Numbered from the stretch's first letter, positions 1 through 7,804 are shown. The stretch: 8,440 nucleotides of DNA from Rikenellaceae bacterium (GCA_020859745.1 JAJBVQ010000093.1:1-8440); one strand, 5' to 3'. Translations and numbers: made by a program. Notes: generated by a model from the sequence alone, not told the origin.

Positions 1-1218
1 GATCTCAAAAAGAATTACGAGGCGAAGACCGCTTTGGCGGAAGAGGCGGAGGCCGTGCTGCTCGCCCCGTCCGCGACCAATGCGTTCCATAAGCTCCAGA
101 AACTGCACGACGAGTGGCGCGAGATCGGCCCCGTGGCGCCGGAATATAAAGACGCCCTGTGGGAACGGTTCAAAGCCGCCAGCACGCAGATCAACAAGCG
201 CCATCAAGAGTATTTCGAAGGGATCAAGGCCGAGCAGAAGCAGAATCTGGCTCTGAAAACGGAACTTTGCGAAAAGGTCGAGGAGCTGGCCGGATCGGCG
301 TTCACGTCGCACAAGGAGTGGAATGCCGCTTCCGAGCAGATCGTCGAGATCCAGAAAGTCTGGAAAACGATCGGCTTCGCGCCGAAGAAAGACAATACCA
401 AGATCTACGAGCGTTTCCGGACGGCCTGCGACAAGTTCTTCGAATCCAAGCGCGCTTTCTACCAGGAGATGAAGTCGGAGATCGAGGATAACCTGCAGGC
501 CAAACTGGACTTGTGCGTGCAGGCGGAAGCCTTGCAGGACAGCGAAGATTGGAAAGCGACGACCGACGCCCTGATCGCGTTGCAGAAAAAGTGGAAAGAG
601 ATCGGCGCCACTTCGCGCAAGCATTCGGAGCAGGTCTGGAAACGTTTTCGGGCGGCCAGCGACAAGTTCTTCACCCGCAAGGCGGAGCATTTCGGCAACC
701 AGGATTCGCAGTACGCGGAAAACCTGACCAAAAAACAGGAGATGCTCGAAGAGATGCGCAAGCGGCTGCACGAGAAAGTGGACATCAGTTTCGACGCGAT
801 CAAAGAGTACCAGCGCCGCTGGGCCGAGATCGGGTTCGTGCCGATCAAGAAGAAAGAAGCGATCCAGGCGGAATACCGGAAGGTGGTGGACGGGCTTTTC
901 GACCTGCTCAGGGGCGAGGAACGGGAACGCCACATCCGCAATTTCCGGGACAAAGTCTCCAAGATACAGGAGGGCGGCTCGCGGCGGCTGGGCCAGGAAC
1001 GCGACCGGCTCTACAATAAGATCCGGCAGATCGAGGGCGACATCCAGATCTGGGAGAACAATATCGGTTTCTTTGCCCGATCTAAGAACGCCGAGGCGCT
1101 TATGAAAGAGGTGCAGAACAAGATCGCTCGGGCCAAGGAGCAAATCAACACCTTGATCGAGAAGATACGGCTGATCGACAATCCGGAGTCCTCCCCTGCC
1201 GCCCCGAAGGCGGAATAG
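1..1218 (+). CDS. DUF349 repeat protein, 3' part (5' end outside window)
   Basis: The frame is open from base 1, so the start lies upstream; a TTG at 34 is not a credible start because the frame reads through it (DLKKNYEAKTALAEE). About 405 residues are visible. At least four copies of a DUF349-type helical repeat begin near bases 85, 319, 550 and 790 (period 77-80 residues). They share a W/F-x(n)-W-x-x-IG core, seen as DEWREIG, KVWKTIG, KKWKEIG and RRWAEIG, followed by a basic F-rich helix (for example RFRAASDKFF). A charged coiled-coil-like segment follows at about 985-1180. The sequence is very rich in K, E, Q and R, with no signal peptide or membrane segment in this part, so it is probably cytoplasmic. 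The biochemical role of DUF349 proteins is not established and I assign none. The gene ends at TAG 1216-1218, but the reading frame continues in a tail-like way (see next entry). It lies upstream of pyrG on the same strand, probably in the same operon. Confidence 0.9.
   Translation, partial: DLKKNYEAKTALAEEAEAVLLAPSATNAFHKLQKLHDEWREIGPVAPEYKDALWERFKAASTQINKRHQEYFEGIKAEQKQNLALKTELCEKVEELAGSAFTSHKEWNAASEQIVEIQKVWKTIGFAPKKDNTKIYERFRTACDKFFESKRAFYQEMKSEIEDNLQAKLDLCVQAEALQDSEDWKATTDALIALQKKWKEIGATSRKHSEQVWKRFRAASDKFFTRKAEHFGNQDSQYAENLTKKQEMLEEMRKRLHEKVDISFDAIKEYQRRWAEIGFVPIKKKEAIQAEYRKVVDGLFDLLRGEERERHIRNFRDKVSKIQEGGSRRLGQERDRLYNKIRQIEGDIQIWENNIGFFARSKNAEALMKEVQNKIARAKEQINTLIEKIRLIDNPESSPAAPKAE
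85..960 (+). repeat. Tandem DUF349 protein repeats (four visible)
   Basis: Four diverged repeat units begin at about 85, 319, 550 and 790. Each starts with an aromatic residue (FHKLQK, WNAASE, WKATTD, FDAIKE). About 10 residues later comes a W-x-x-IG core, then a helix ending in a basic aromatic stretch and a charged linker. The similarity is at protein level; the DNA copies have diverged too far to be a recent duplication. Unit ends are approximate. Confidence 0.75.
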
Positions 1219-1305
1219 CCGGAAAGCCCGGCAATCGAAGCGGAAACTGCCGCAGCGGAGACGACGGAAGAGACCACCACAAACAATACGACGGAACAGG
1301 AATAA
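1219..1305 (+). other. In-frame continuation of the DUF349 gene after TAG (probable lost C-terminal tail)
   Basis: After the TAG at 1216-1218 the same frame stays open for 28 codons and closes at TAA 1303-1305. The encoded stretch begins PESPAIEAETAAAE and ends TTEQE. By my count 21 of its 28 residues are Glu, Thr or Ala. It resembles the residues just before the stop (PESSPAAPKAE). Acidic low-complexity tails are common at the ends of such proteins. If TAA were the original end, the gap to pyrG would be 10 bases, close to the 11-base pyrG-yidC gap. GAG, CAG or AAG becomes TAG by one substitution. I infer a truncated tail; true readthrough cannot be excluded. Confidence 0.55.
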
Positions 1306-1315
1306 CCAAACCCAT

Positions 1316-2941
1316 ATGAAATCACAGACCAAGTACATTTTCGTGACCGGCGGCGTCGCCTCGTCCCTGGGCAAAGGGATTATCGCCGCATCGCTGGCCA
1401 AGCTATTGCAGGCCAGAGGGTATTCGGTGACGATACAAAAACTCGACCCCTATATCAACATCGACCCGGGGACGCTTAATCCGTATGAACACGGGGAGTG
1501 CTATGTGACCGAGGACGGCGCGGAGACCGACCTCGACCTGGGGCACTACGAACGCTTTTTGGGGAAACCGACCTCGCAGGCCAATAACGTGACCACGGGA
1601 CGCATCTACCAGAGCGTCATCAACAAGGAGCGCCGGGGCGAATTTTTGGGAAAGACCGTGCAGGTCATTCCCCATATCACGGACGAGATCAAGCGTCGCA
1701 TCCAGCTGCTGGGAACCAAACATAAATACGACGTGGTCATCACCGAGATCGGCGGGACGGTCGGGGATATCGAGTCGCTGCCGTATATCGAATCGGTGCG
1801 GCAGCTGAGGTATGAGCTGGGATTCGGGAATACGCTGGTGGTGCACCTGACGCTGATCCCCTATATGCGGGCCAGCGGCGAGTTGAAGACCAAGCCGACC
1901 CAGCACTCGGTCAAGACTTTGCAGGAAAACGGGTTGCAGCCGGATATCCTCGTGCTGCGCTCGGAGATGCCGCTGACCGAGGAGGTAAAGCGCAAAGTGG
2001 CCCTGTTCTGTAATGTGGAACGGGATGCCGTGGTGGCGTCGCTCGACGTGCCGACCATTTACGAAGTGCCGCTGATGATGCTCGACCAGAAACTCGACAT
2101 CGTAGCCCTGCGCAAACTGGGGCTGGATACCGAGCGGCCGATCGACCTCGAAAAATGGCGCGATTTCGTCGACCGGGTCAAAAATCCGGACAAGGGAGAG
2201 GTCAAAATCGCGCTAGTGGGTAAATACACCGAGCTGCCGGACGCTTACAAGTCGATCAGCGAAGCGTTCATTCACGCCGGGGCGACCAGCCATGTGAAGG
2301 TCAGGTTGCAATACGTGAATTCCGAGAAGATCACCCCGGAGAATGTGACGGCAGTGCTGGGTGATATGAGCGGTATCCTCGTGGCGCCGGGTTTCGGGCA
2401 CCGCGGGCTGGAAGGCAAGATCGCTGCGGTGAAGTATGCCCGTGAGAACCGGGTGCCGTTCCTGGGGATCTGCCTGGGGATGCAGTGCAGCGTGATCGAG
2501 TACGCCCGGAACGTCCTGGGGCTGAGCGAAGCCAATTCGACGGAGACGGGTGCAACGCCGGAACCGGTGATCGACCTGATGGAAGAACAGAAAGGCATTA
2601 CCGAAAAAGGGGGTACCATGCGCCTGGGGGCGTATCCCTGCACGCTGGCCGAAGGATCGCACGCCTACGAGGCTTACGGCAAGGCCAATATCAGCGAGCG
2701 GCACCGCCACCGGTATGAATTCAACAACAAGTACAAAGAGGCGCTGGAGGCGGCCGGCATGGTCGCCACGGGGATCAACCCGGACACCAATCTGGTGGAA
2801 GTCGTGGAGGTGCAGAACCATCCCTGGTTCGTCGGGGTGCAGTACCACCCGGAGTACAAAAGTACGGTCATCAACCCGCACCCGCTTTTTGTCGACTTCG
2901 TCAAAGCGGCCATCAACTATCAGGAAACCAAGCAGAAATAG
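1316..2941 (+). CDS. pyrG: CTP synthase (glutamine-hydrolysing)
   Basis: This enzyme makes CTP from UTP, ATP and glutamine in the cytoplasm, the last step of de novo pyrimidine nucleotide synthesis. The 541 residues match the usual family length of about 545. The N-terminal synthetase domain (about 1-270) opens with YIFVTGGVASSLGKG, with P-loop Lys20. It continues with LDPYINIDPGT (about 43-53) and DGAETDLDLGHYERF (67-81). Asp74 and Glu144 (in TEIGG) align with the Mg-ATP acidic residues of the family. The C-terminal class I glutamine amidotransferase domain (about 290-535) has nucleophile Cys386 in GICLGMQ and His511/Glu513 in QYHPE, so its triad is complete. The oxyanion-loop region reads VAPGFGHRG where E. 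coli has VPGGFGYRG; I believe this is normal in Bacteroidota. The ATG at 1316 places the P-loop at the expected distance. It ends in TAG, 11 bases before yidC. No promoter is evident in the 97 bases upstream, so co-transcription with the DUF349 gene is likely. Confidence 0.98.
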   Translation: MKSQTKYIFVTGGVASSLGKGIIAASLAKLLQARGYSVTIQKLDPYINIDPGTLNPYEHGECYVTEDGAETDLDLGHYERFLGKPTSQANNVTTGRIYQSVINKERRGEFLGKTVQVIPHITDEIKRRIQLLGTKHKYDVVITEIGGTVGDIESLPYIESVRQLRYELGFGNTLVVHLTLIPYMRASGELKTKPTQHSVKTLQENGLQPDILVLRSEMPLTEEVKRKVALFCNVERDAVVASLDVPTIYEVPLMMLDQKLDIVALRKLGLDTERPIDLEKWRDFVDRVKNPDKGEVKIALVGKYTELPDAYKSISEAFIHAGATSHVKVRLQYVNSEKITPENVTAVLGDMSGILVAPGFGHRGLEGKIAAVKYARENRVPFLGICLGMQCSVIEYARNVLGLSEANSTETGATPEPVIDLMEEQKGITEKGGTMRLGAYPCTLAEGSHAYEAYGKANISERHRHRYEFNNKYKEALEAAGMVATGINPDTNLVEVVEVQNHPWFVGVQYHPEYKSTVINPHPLFVDFVKAAINYQETKQK

Positions 2942-2952
2942 CATTTTCATAG

Positions 2953-4833
2953 ATGAATAAAAACACACTCATCGGTTTGTTGGTGATCGGCGTGATCCTT
3001 TTCGGGTTCAGCTGGTACAATAACAAACAATACACGGAAAGACTTCAGGAACAACAGCGGCAGGACTCCATCGCAATGGCCAATGCGCCGAAAACGGTGC
3101 CGTCGCCGACGGGCGAAACGTTGGTGCAGGAACAGACTCCGCCGGATACGGCAGCGCTGAACAATGCGGAACCGGCGCCGTCGGTGCTGGGAGCGGCCTA
3201 CGATGCGCAGCTTAAGGGTAAGGAGGAGTTCTATACGCTGGAAAACAAGCTGTTCATCCTCACTTTCTCCAACAAGGGGGGGCGGATCGCGGCGGCGCAG
3301 CTCAAGGACTATAAGACCTATGCGGGCGATCCGCTGATGTTGTTCCGCGAAGACGGTTCGCGGTTCAACCTGAACCTGTTCGCGCCGGAGCAGATCAACA
3401 CGGCGGACTTCTACTTTACGCCGCGGATGATTTCGGATACGGCCATCGCTTTCCGGCTCTATGCCGATTCGTCTTCCTATTTGGAATACCTTTACACGAT
3501 CCGTCCCGACAACTATCTGATGGACATGAAGGTGGATCTCTCCCATTTCAAGGGCAAGATCGCCCCGAACCAGCCGGATGTCACCGTGGCGTGGAACATC
3601 ATCTCCCCGCAGGAGGAAAAAGGGTTCCAGAACGAGAACAACTACACCACTATCGCCTACAAATATCCGGGCGAGACCTCCATCGAGGAGCTGGGCATGT
3701 CGACCGGCACCAAAGAGGAGACTATCTCCACAAAGGTACAATGGGTGGCGTTCAAGCAGCAGTTCTTCTCGTCGATCATCGTATCGCCGGATAACTTCGC
3801 CAATGCCGACCTGAAGTACAACACTTTCCCGCCGACGGATAAGAATATCAAGGATTTCTCGGCGCTGCTGACCTTGCCCTACACGCCGGCGACGGAGGGC
3901 TATAACCTGCAATTCTATTTCGGGCCGAACAAATTCTCGGTGCTGAAAAAATACGGGGACATGGAGTTCCAGAAGCTGGTGCCGCTGGGCTGGTGGATCA
4001 TCGGCTGGATCAACCGCTACGTGGTGATCCCGGTATTCGACTTCCTGGGCAGCTACATCGCCAACTTCGGTATCGTTATCCTGATCCTGACGGTGCTTAT
4101 CAAGCTGCTGATCTTCCCGCTGACCTACAAATCTTACCTCTCCACGGCCAAGATGCGGCTGCTGAAACCGGACATCGACAAGCTGAACGAGAAGTATCCC
4201 AAGAAGGAGGATGCGATGAAGAAACAGCAGGCGGTGATGCAGCTATACAAGGCCGCCGGGGTCAATCCGATGGGCGGGTGCTTGCCGTTGCTTATTCAAT
4301 TCCCGATTTTGATTGCGATGTTCCGGTTCTTCCCGGCCTCCATCGAGCTGCGGGGAAAATCGTTCCTGTGGGCCGACGACCTTTCGTCCTACGACAGCAT
4401 CTGGACGTTCCCTGACGGTTTCAGCATTCCGTTCTACGGAGATCACGTCAGCCTGTTCACCCTGCTGATGGCTGTTTCGCTGTTCTTTACCTCGAAGATC
4501 AATTACGCGCAGTCGGCCGGCATGAGCAACCAGCAGATGCCGGGGATGAAGTTCATGATGCTCTACCTGATGCCGGTCATGCTCCTGTTGTGGTTCAACA
4601 ACTATGCTTCGGGGCTGAGCTGGTACTACCTGCTTTCGAACCTGATCACCATGGGGCAGACTTTCGCGTTCCGCTATATTGTGGATGACAAAAAGCTGCA
4701 CGCCAAGATGATGGAGAACAGCAAGAAACCGGTTAAGAAATCGAAATGGCAGATGCGGCTCGAAGAGATGCAGCGCCAGCAGGAGGCGATGCGTAAGCAG
4801 CAGCAACAGCAGCAACGCAAAGGAAAGCGGTAA
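2953..4833 (+). CDS. yidC: Membrane protein insertase YidC (Oxa1 family)
   Basis: YidC inserts and folds inner-membrane proteins, alone or with the Sec translocon. The 626 residues are long, as in Gram-negative YidC. An N-terminal membrane anchor (about 5-22, LIGLLVIGVILFGF) is followed by a Pro/Thr/Gln linker. The large periplasmic beta-rich domain spans about 60-345. The conserved insertase core spans about 355-580. Its first core helix, IVILILTVLIKLLIFPLTYK, carries Lys384 where E. coli has the hydrophilic-groove Arg366. A cytoplasmic hairpin follows (KMRLLKPDIDKLNEKYPKKE, about 400-420), then NPMGGCLPLLIQFPI (438-452) and further helices at about 499-515, 533-548 and 553-575. The C-terminal tail (about 585-626) is strongly basic and Gln-rich, including six Gln in a row, and probably contacts the ribosome or RNA. 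The ATG at 2953 gives a proper membrane anchor. It is the last gene of the + strand series, before a strong terminator. Confidence 0.97.
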   Translation: MNKNTLIGLLVIGVILFGFSWYNNKQYTERLQEQQRQDSIAMANAPKTVPSPTGETLVQEQTPPDTAALNNAEPAPSVLGAAYDAQLKGKEEFYTLENKLFILTFSNKGGRIAAAQLKDYKTYAGDPLMLFREDGSRFNLNLFAPEQINTADFYFTPRMISDTAIAFRLYADSSSYLEYLYTIRPDNYLMDMKVDLSHFKGKIAPNQPDVTVAWNIISPQEEKGFQNENNYTTIAYKYPGETSIEELGMSTGTKEETISTKVQWVAFKQQFFSSIIVSPDNFANADLKYNTFPPTDKNIKDFSALLTLPYTPATEGYNLQFYFGPNKFSVLKKYGDMEFQKLVPLGWWIIGWINRYVVIPVFDFLGSYIANFGIVILILTVLIKLLIFPLTYKSYLSTAKMRLLKPDIDKLNEKYPKKEDAMKKQQAVMQLYKAAGVNPMGGCLPLLIQFPILIAMFRFFPASIELRGKSFLWADDLSSYDSIWTFPDGFSIPFYGDHVSLFTLLMAVSLFFTSKINYAQSAGMSNQQMPGMKFMMLYLMPVMLLLWFNNYASGLSWYYLLSNLITMGQTFAFRYIVDDKKLHAKMMENSKKPVKKSKWQMRLEEMQRQQEAMRKQQQQQQRKGKR

Positions 4834-4855
4834 CCGCCTATTTTCACTATATAAC

Positions 4856-4886
4856 AAAAGGGTGAGCATTTCTGCTCACCCTTTTT
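4856..4886. terminator. Bidirectional rho-independent terminator between yidC and korB
   Basis: A perfect 13-bp stem is formed by AAAAGGGTGAGCA (4856-4868) and TGCTCACCCTTTT (4873-4885), with the 4-base loop TTTC. The stem carries A's on its left and T's on its right, so each strand gives a GC-rich hairpin ending in a U run. It begins 23 bases after the yidC stop and 19 bases beyond the korB stop. The two convergent operons can therefore share it. Confidence 0.93.
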
Positions 4887-4904
4887 CATTGGAACCAGTT
4901 CCGG

Positions 4905-5924
4905 TTACTTGACCTCCCACGTTTCCCCACTGTGCAGCAGTTGATCCATATTGAAGATTTTGGCCCGCATCCGCACTTCGATAAGCTGGTCGCGCACCTG
5001 GTCATCGTAGGTATGGTCCTTCACCGCCCGGATCACCCCTAAAGCCACCGGCATCTCAGGCGCTTTCATGTTCACCAGCATCATGTGTATCCCCGGGTTC
5101 GGTTCCGTCGCGTTGTGCACCAGGATATCCGCCCGCGTGATACCGTTCTCCCCGATCTTGACCGCTTTCAGTTTCAAGCCGTCCAGGATCAGCCCCTTGT
5201 CCCGGTTTTTGCCGAAGATCATCGGCTCGCCGTGCCGGAGCACGATCGTGCTGTCTTCCCTGCCTTCTTTGTTCAGAAAAGCCTCGTAAGCCTTATCGTT
5301 GAAGATCACACAATTCTGTAGAATTTCGACGACCGATGCCCCGTCGTTTTTAGCGGCCGCCACCAGACAGTCTTTCGTCAGGTTCACATCCACGTCGATC
5401 GTCCGGGCAAAGAACGTCCCTCGCGCGCCCAGTACGATCTCGCCCGGCGAGAACGGGTGTTCCACCGTTCCGTACGGCGAAGTCTTCGTCACCTTGCCCA
5501 GCGGCGAGGTCGGCGAGTACTGCCCTTTCGTCAGCCCGTAGATCTGGTTGTTGAACAGCATGATATTGATGTCGATGTTCCGGCGTATGGCGTGAATGAA
5601 ATGGTTCCCGCCGATCGCCAGCGCATCGCCGTCGCCGGTCACCTCCCATACCGACAGCGTCGGATTCGCCACTTTGACACCCGTGGCGATCGCCGCCGCA
5701 CGTCCGTGAATCCCGTGGAAACCATAAGTATGCACATAATACGGAAACCGCGACGAACAACCGATCCCCGACACGAACGTGAAACGCTGGTGTTGGTAAT
5801 TGAGTGCTTCGGCCACCTCCGGCAATGCCTTGGTCACCGCATTGAGAATAAAGTGGTTGCCGCATCCCGGGCACCATTTGACCTCCTGGTCGCTTTTGAA
5901 ATCCTGTGGAGTATATCGTATCAT
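4905..5924 (-). CDS. korB: 2-oxoglutarate (2-oxoacid):ferredoxin oxidoreductase, beta subunit
   Basis: This is the thiamine-diphosphate-binding subunit of an enzyme that interconverts a 2-oxoacid (probably 2-oxoglutarate) plus CoA with the acyl-CoA (probably succinyl-CoA) plus CO2, exchanging electrons with ferredoxin. The 339 residues are typical for KorB. The cluster-binding cysteines appear as WCPGCG (Cys18, Cys21), GIGCSSR (Cys56) and QNCVIFN (Cys205), the four positions expected for the single [4Fe-4S] cluster. The TPP/Mg motif runs from GDGD (97-100) to NN (125-126), followed by YGLTKGQYSPTS (129-140). The ATG at 5924 lies 8 bases after the korA stop, so the two are translationally close and almost surely co-transcribed. 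The stop TAA (4905-4907) faces the shared terminator. The subunit type is secure. The 2-oxoglutarate preference is inferred from overall similarity and from the pairing with a fused gamma-alpha partner; another 2-oxoacid is possible. Confidence 0.94.
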   Translation of the reverse strand: MIRYTPQDFKSDQEVKWCPGCGNHFILNAVTKALPEVAEALNYQHQRFTFVSGIGCSSRFPYYVHTYGFHGIHGRAAAIATGVKVANPTLSVWEVTGDGDALAIGGNHFIHAIRRNIDINIMLFNNQIYGLTKGQYSPTSPLGKVTKTSPYGTVEHPFSPGEIVLGARGTFFARTIDVDVNLTKDCLVAAAKNDGASVVEILQNCVIFNDKAYEAFLNKEGREDSTIVLRHGEPMIFGKNRDKGLILDGLKLKAVKIGENGITRADILVHNATEPNPGIHMMLVNMKAPEMPVALGVIRAVKDHTYDDQVRDQLIEVRMRAKIFNMDQLLHSGETWEVK

Positions 5925-5932
5925 AACGGTCT

Positions 5933-7771
5933 CTATTTATTGTCGTCCAGCACGGCTCGGAAATGGTCGGTCAGTTCGACCACCGTGAAAGGCAGCCCCT
6001 GCACCTTGTTGTACTGCAAATAAGCGAACTGCTGGAAATTCATCCGCAGGTAATTGGCAAACTGCCCCATGTTGAGTTCGCACACCACGATCTTCTTGAA
6101 CCTCGAGAAAATCTTCTCCACCCCCTTGGGCAGCGGGTTGATAAAACTGAAGTGGCAGTGCGAGACACTCTTACCCTCCGCGCGCATCGCATCCACGGCC
6201 GTGCGCAGCTGGCCATAGGTACCGCCCCATCCCACCACCAGCAGGTCGCCGCTCTTGTCGCCGTAGATCTCCTGTTCCGGAATGAAATCGGCCACGCGGG
6301 CCACCTTTTCCGCCCGCAGGTTCACCATTTTCTGGTGGTTCTGCGGATCGTGCGAAATGCAGCCTTTGCCGTCCAGTTTTTCCAAACCGCCCAACCGGTG
6401 CTCACAGCCCGGCGAACCCGGCAAAGCCCAGCTCCGGGCCATCCGCAGTTCGTCGCGCTTATAGGGTACGAAACCACCGTCCGGCACCTCGGTCACTACC
6501 GGCGGATGGATCTCCGGATACTGGCTCATGGACGGGATGCGCCACGCCTCCGAACCGTTCGCGATGTAGCCGTCCGACAGCAGGATCACCGGCATCATAT
6601 GCTCCATGGCGATCTTAGCCGCCTTGAACGCCGCATCGAAGCATCCAGACGGTGTGCAAGCCGCCATAACGACCAGCGGGCACTCCCCGTTGCGTCCCCA
6701 CAAGGCCTGATACAGATCCGCCTGCTCCGTCTTGGTCGGCAGGCCGGTCGAAGGCCCCCCGCGCTGCACGTCGATTACCACCAGCGGCAGCTCCGTCATC
6801 ACAGCCAGCCCCAGTGCCTCGCTTTTGAGCGATAGCCCCGGCCCCGACGTGGTCGTCACGGCCATATTCCCGGCGAAAGAAGCCCCGATGGCGGTACAGA
6901 TCCCCGCGATCTCGTCTTCGACTTGCAAGGTTTTCACCCCGAGGTCTTTCCGCTTGGCCAGCTCCTCCAGGATAGCCGTGGCCGGGGTGATCGGATAGGA
7001 ACCGCAGAAGAGCGGCCGTCCCGATTTCTCGGAAGCCGCGATCAAGCCCCATGCCGTCGCCACATTCCCGGAAATCGTCCGGTAGGTCCCTTTAGCGAGT
7101 TTCGCGGCCGGAACCTGGTAGGTAGTCGTGAAGATATGGGTATTGGAAGCGTAATTGTGCCCCGCTTTCAACACGAGTATATTCGCCTCGGCCACCGCCG
7201 GTTTCTTGGCGAATTTCTTTTTGAGGTAGTTTTCGGTATGCTCCAGCGGCATGTCGTAGAGGCAAAAGCATACCCCCAGTGCGAACATGTTCTTGCACTT
7301 GTTGACCGCTTTCATATCGAGCCCCGTCTCCGCCAACGCCTCTTTGGTCATGGACGAGATCGGGGCGCGGATAATGTTGTAATCCGTAATACCCAGCTCG
7401 GCGAACGGGTCGAGCGTCTCGAAACCGGCCCGTTTCACAGCCGCTTCGGTAAAACTGTCGGCATCGACGATCACCGTTGCCCCTTTTTTGAGCCATTTCC
7501 GGTTGGCCCGCAAGGCTACCGGGTTCATCGCCACCAGCAGGTCGCAGTAATCGCCGGAAGTGAGCACCTTTTCGCTGCCGATATGCACCTGGAAACCGGA
7601 GACTCCGGCCATTGTCCCCTGCGGGGCCCGGATTTCAGCCGGGAAGTCGGGGAACGTCGCGATACTGTTCCCCCCTAAGGCCGAGGTGTCGCTGAAAAGC
7701 ATCCCGGTCAACTGCATCCCGTCACCCGAATCGCCTGAGAATCGGATAACTACGTCTTTTGTCTGCTGCAT
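5933..7771 (-). CDS. korA: 2-oxoglutarate (2-oxoacid):ferredoxin oxidoreductase, fused gamma-alpha subunit
   Basis: This is the partner of KorB in the cytoplasmic, oxygen-sensitive 2-oxoacid:ferredoxin oxidoreductase, which feeds low-potential electrons to ferredoxin or runs in reverse to fix CO2. Its 612 residues combine two units. The N-terminal gamma domain (about 1-200) begins with VVIRFSGDSGDGMQLTG and includes FPAEIRAPQGT. The alpha domain (about 235-600) has CGSYPITPAT (256-265), VEDEIAG (284-290), TTSGPGLSLKSEALG (307-321) and RGGPSTGLPTKTEQ (337-350). The PITP and GPSTGLPT segments are alpha-subunit signatures for substrate and TPP handling. No CxxC iron-sulfur motif is seen, as expected for this subunit. 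The ATG at 7771 starts directly before the conserved gamma-domain strand. The gene opens the korAB operon, downstream of the terminator at 7901-7928, and ends with TAG. No delta (ferredoxin) subunit gene is adjacent, so a free ferredoxin encoded elsewhere is inferred. Confidence 0.95.
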   Translation of the reverse strand: MQQTKDVVIRFSGDSGDGMQLTGMLFSDTSALGGNSIATFPDFPAEIRAPQGTMAGVSGFQVHIGSEKVLTSGDYCDLLVAMNPVALRANRKWLKKGATVIVDADSFTEAAVKRAGFETLDPFAELGITDYNIIRAPISSMTKEALAETGLDMKAVNKCKNMFALGVCFCLYDMPLEHTENYLKKKFAKKPAVAEANILVLKAGHNYASNTHIFTTTYQVPAAKLAKGTYRTISGNVATAWGLIAASEKSGRPLFCGSYPITPATAILEELAKRKDLGVKTLQVEDEIAGICTAIGASFAGNMAVTTTSGPGLSLKSEALGLAVMTELPLVVIDVQRGGPSTGLPTKTEQADLYQALWGRNGECPLVVMAACTPSGCFDAAFKAAKIAMEHMMPVILLSDGYIANGSEAWRIPSMSQYPEIHPPVVTEVPDGGFVPYKRDELRMARSWALPGSPGCEHRLGGLEKLDGKGCISHDPQNHQKMVNLRAEKVARVADFIPEQEIYGDKSGDLLVVGWGGTYGQLRTAVDAMRAEGKSVSHCHFSFINPLPKGVEKIFSRFKKIVVCELNMGQFANYLRMNFQQFAYLQYNKVQGLPFTVVELTDHFRAVLDDNK

Positions 7772-7785
7772 TTATCTGGGTTAAG

Positions 7786-7801
7786 ATTTGCTTGCGCAAA
7801 T
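7786..7801. promoter_or_regulatory. Inverted repeat just upstream of korA (possible operator)
   Basis: The arms ATTTGC (7786-7791) and GCAAAT (7796-7801) are perfect inverted repeats around TTGC, and the core TTGCGCAA (7792-7799) is itself a palindrome. The repeat ends 15 bases before the korA ATG and overlaps the weak promoter candidate, which would suit a repressor site or a small leader hairpin. It is short enough to be chance, and I do not recognise a known regulator's consensus in it. Confidence 0.3.
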
Positions 7802-7804
7802 ATT
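7797..7804 (-). promoter_or_regulatory. Candidate -7 element of the korA promoter
   Basis: Read on the - strand this is AATATTTG, which differs at one fixed position from the Bacteroidota -7 consensus TAnnTTTG. It would place transcription start about 20 bases before the korA ATG. No convincing -33 TTTG lies at the usual distance upstream, so this is only a candidate. The region up to about 7860 is clearly more AT-rich than the flanking genes, as expected for a promoter zone. Confidence 0.25.

Noticed and set aside
34..36. TTG as a start codon for the DUF349 gene
   Set aside because: The frame is open upstream to base 1 with the same charged composition, so the gene is cut by the window edge rather than starting here.
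1216..1218. Genome-wide reassignment of TAG as a sense codon
   Set aside because: pyrG, korA and the DHOD-like gene all end at TAG at plausible protein ends, and pyrG would gain only four residues by readthrough. TAG therefore works as a normal stop here.
1218..1232. GC hairpin after the DUF349 stop as a terminator
   Set aside because: The stem is only 5 bp and no T run follows. The downstream gene is close and appears to belong to the same operon.
2213..3912. Long open frames on the - strand opposite pyrG and yidC (2213-2968 and 2947-3912)
   Set aside because: They lie antisense to well-recognised genes, have Arg/His/Leu-rich low-sense translations typical of GC-rich shadow frames, and show no recognisable domain.
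4891..4902. GGAAC-CA-GTTCC inverted repeat beside the shared terminator
   Set aside because: The arms are 5 bp with a 2-base centre and no nearby promoter or T run. It is probably chance.
5963..7678. Long open frames on the + strand opposite korA (5963-6835 and 6923-7678)
   Set aside because: They are antisense to korA, with His/Arg/Gln-rich translations lacking any recognisable motif. The real gene on the - strand explains the open frames.
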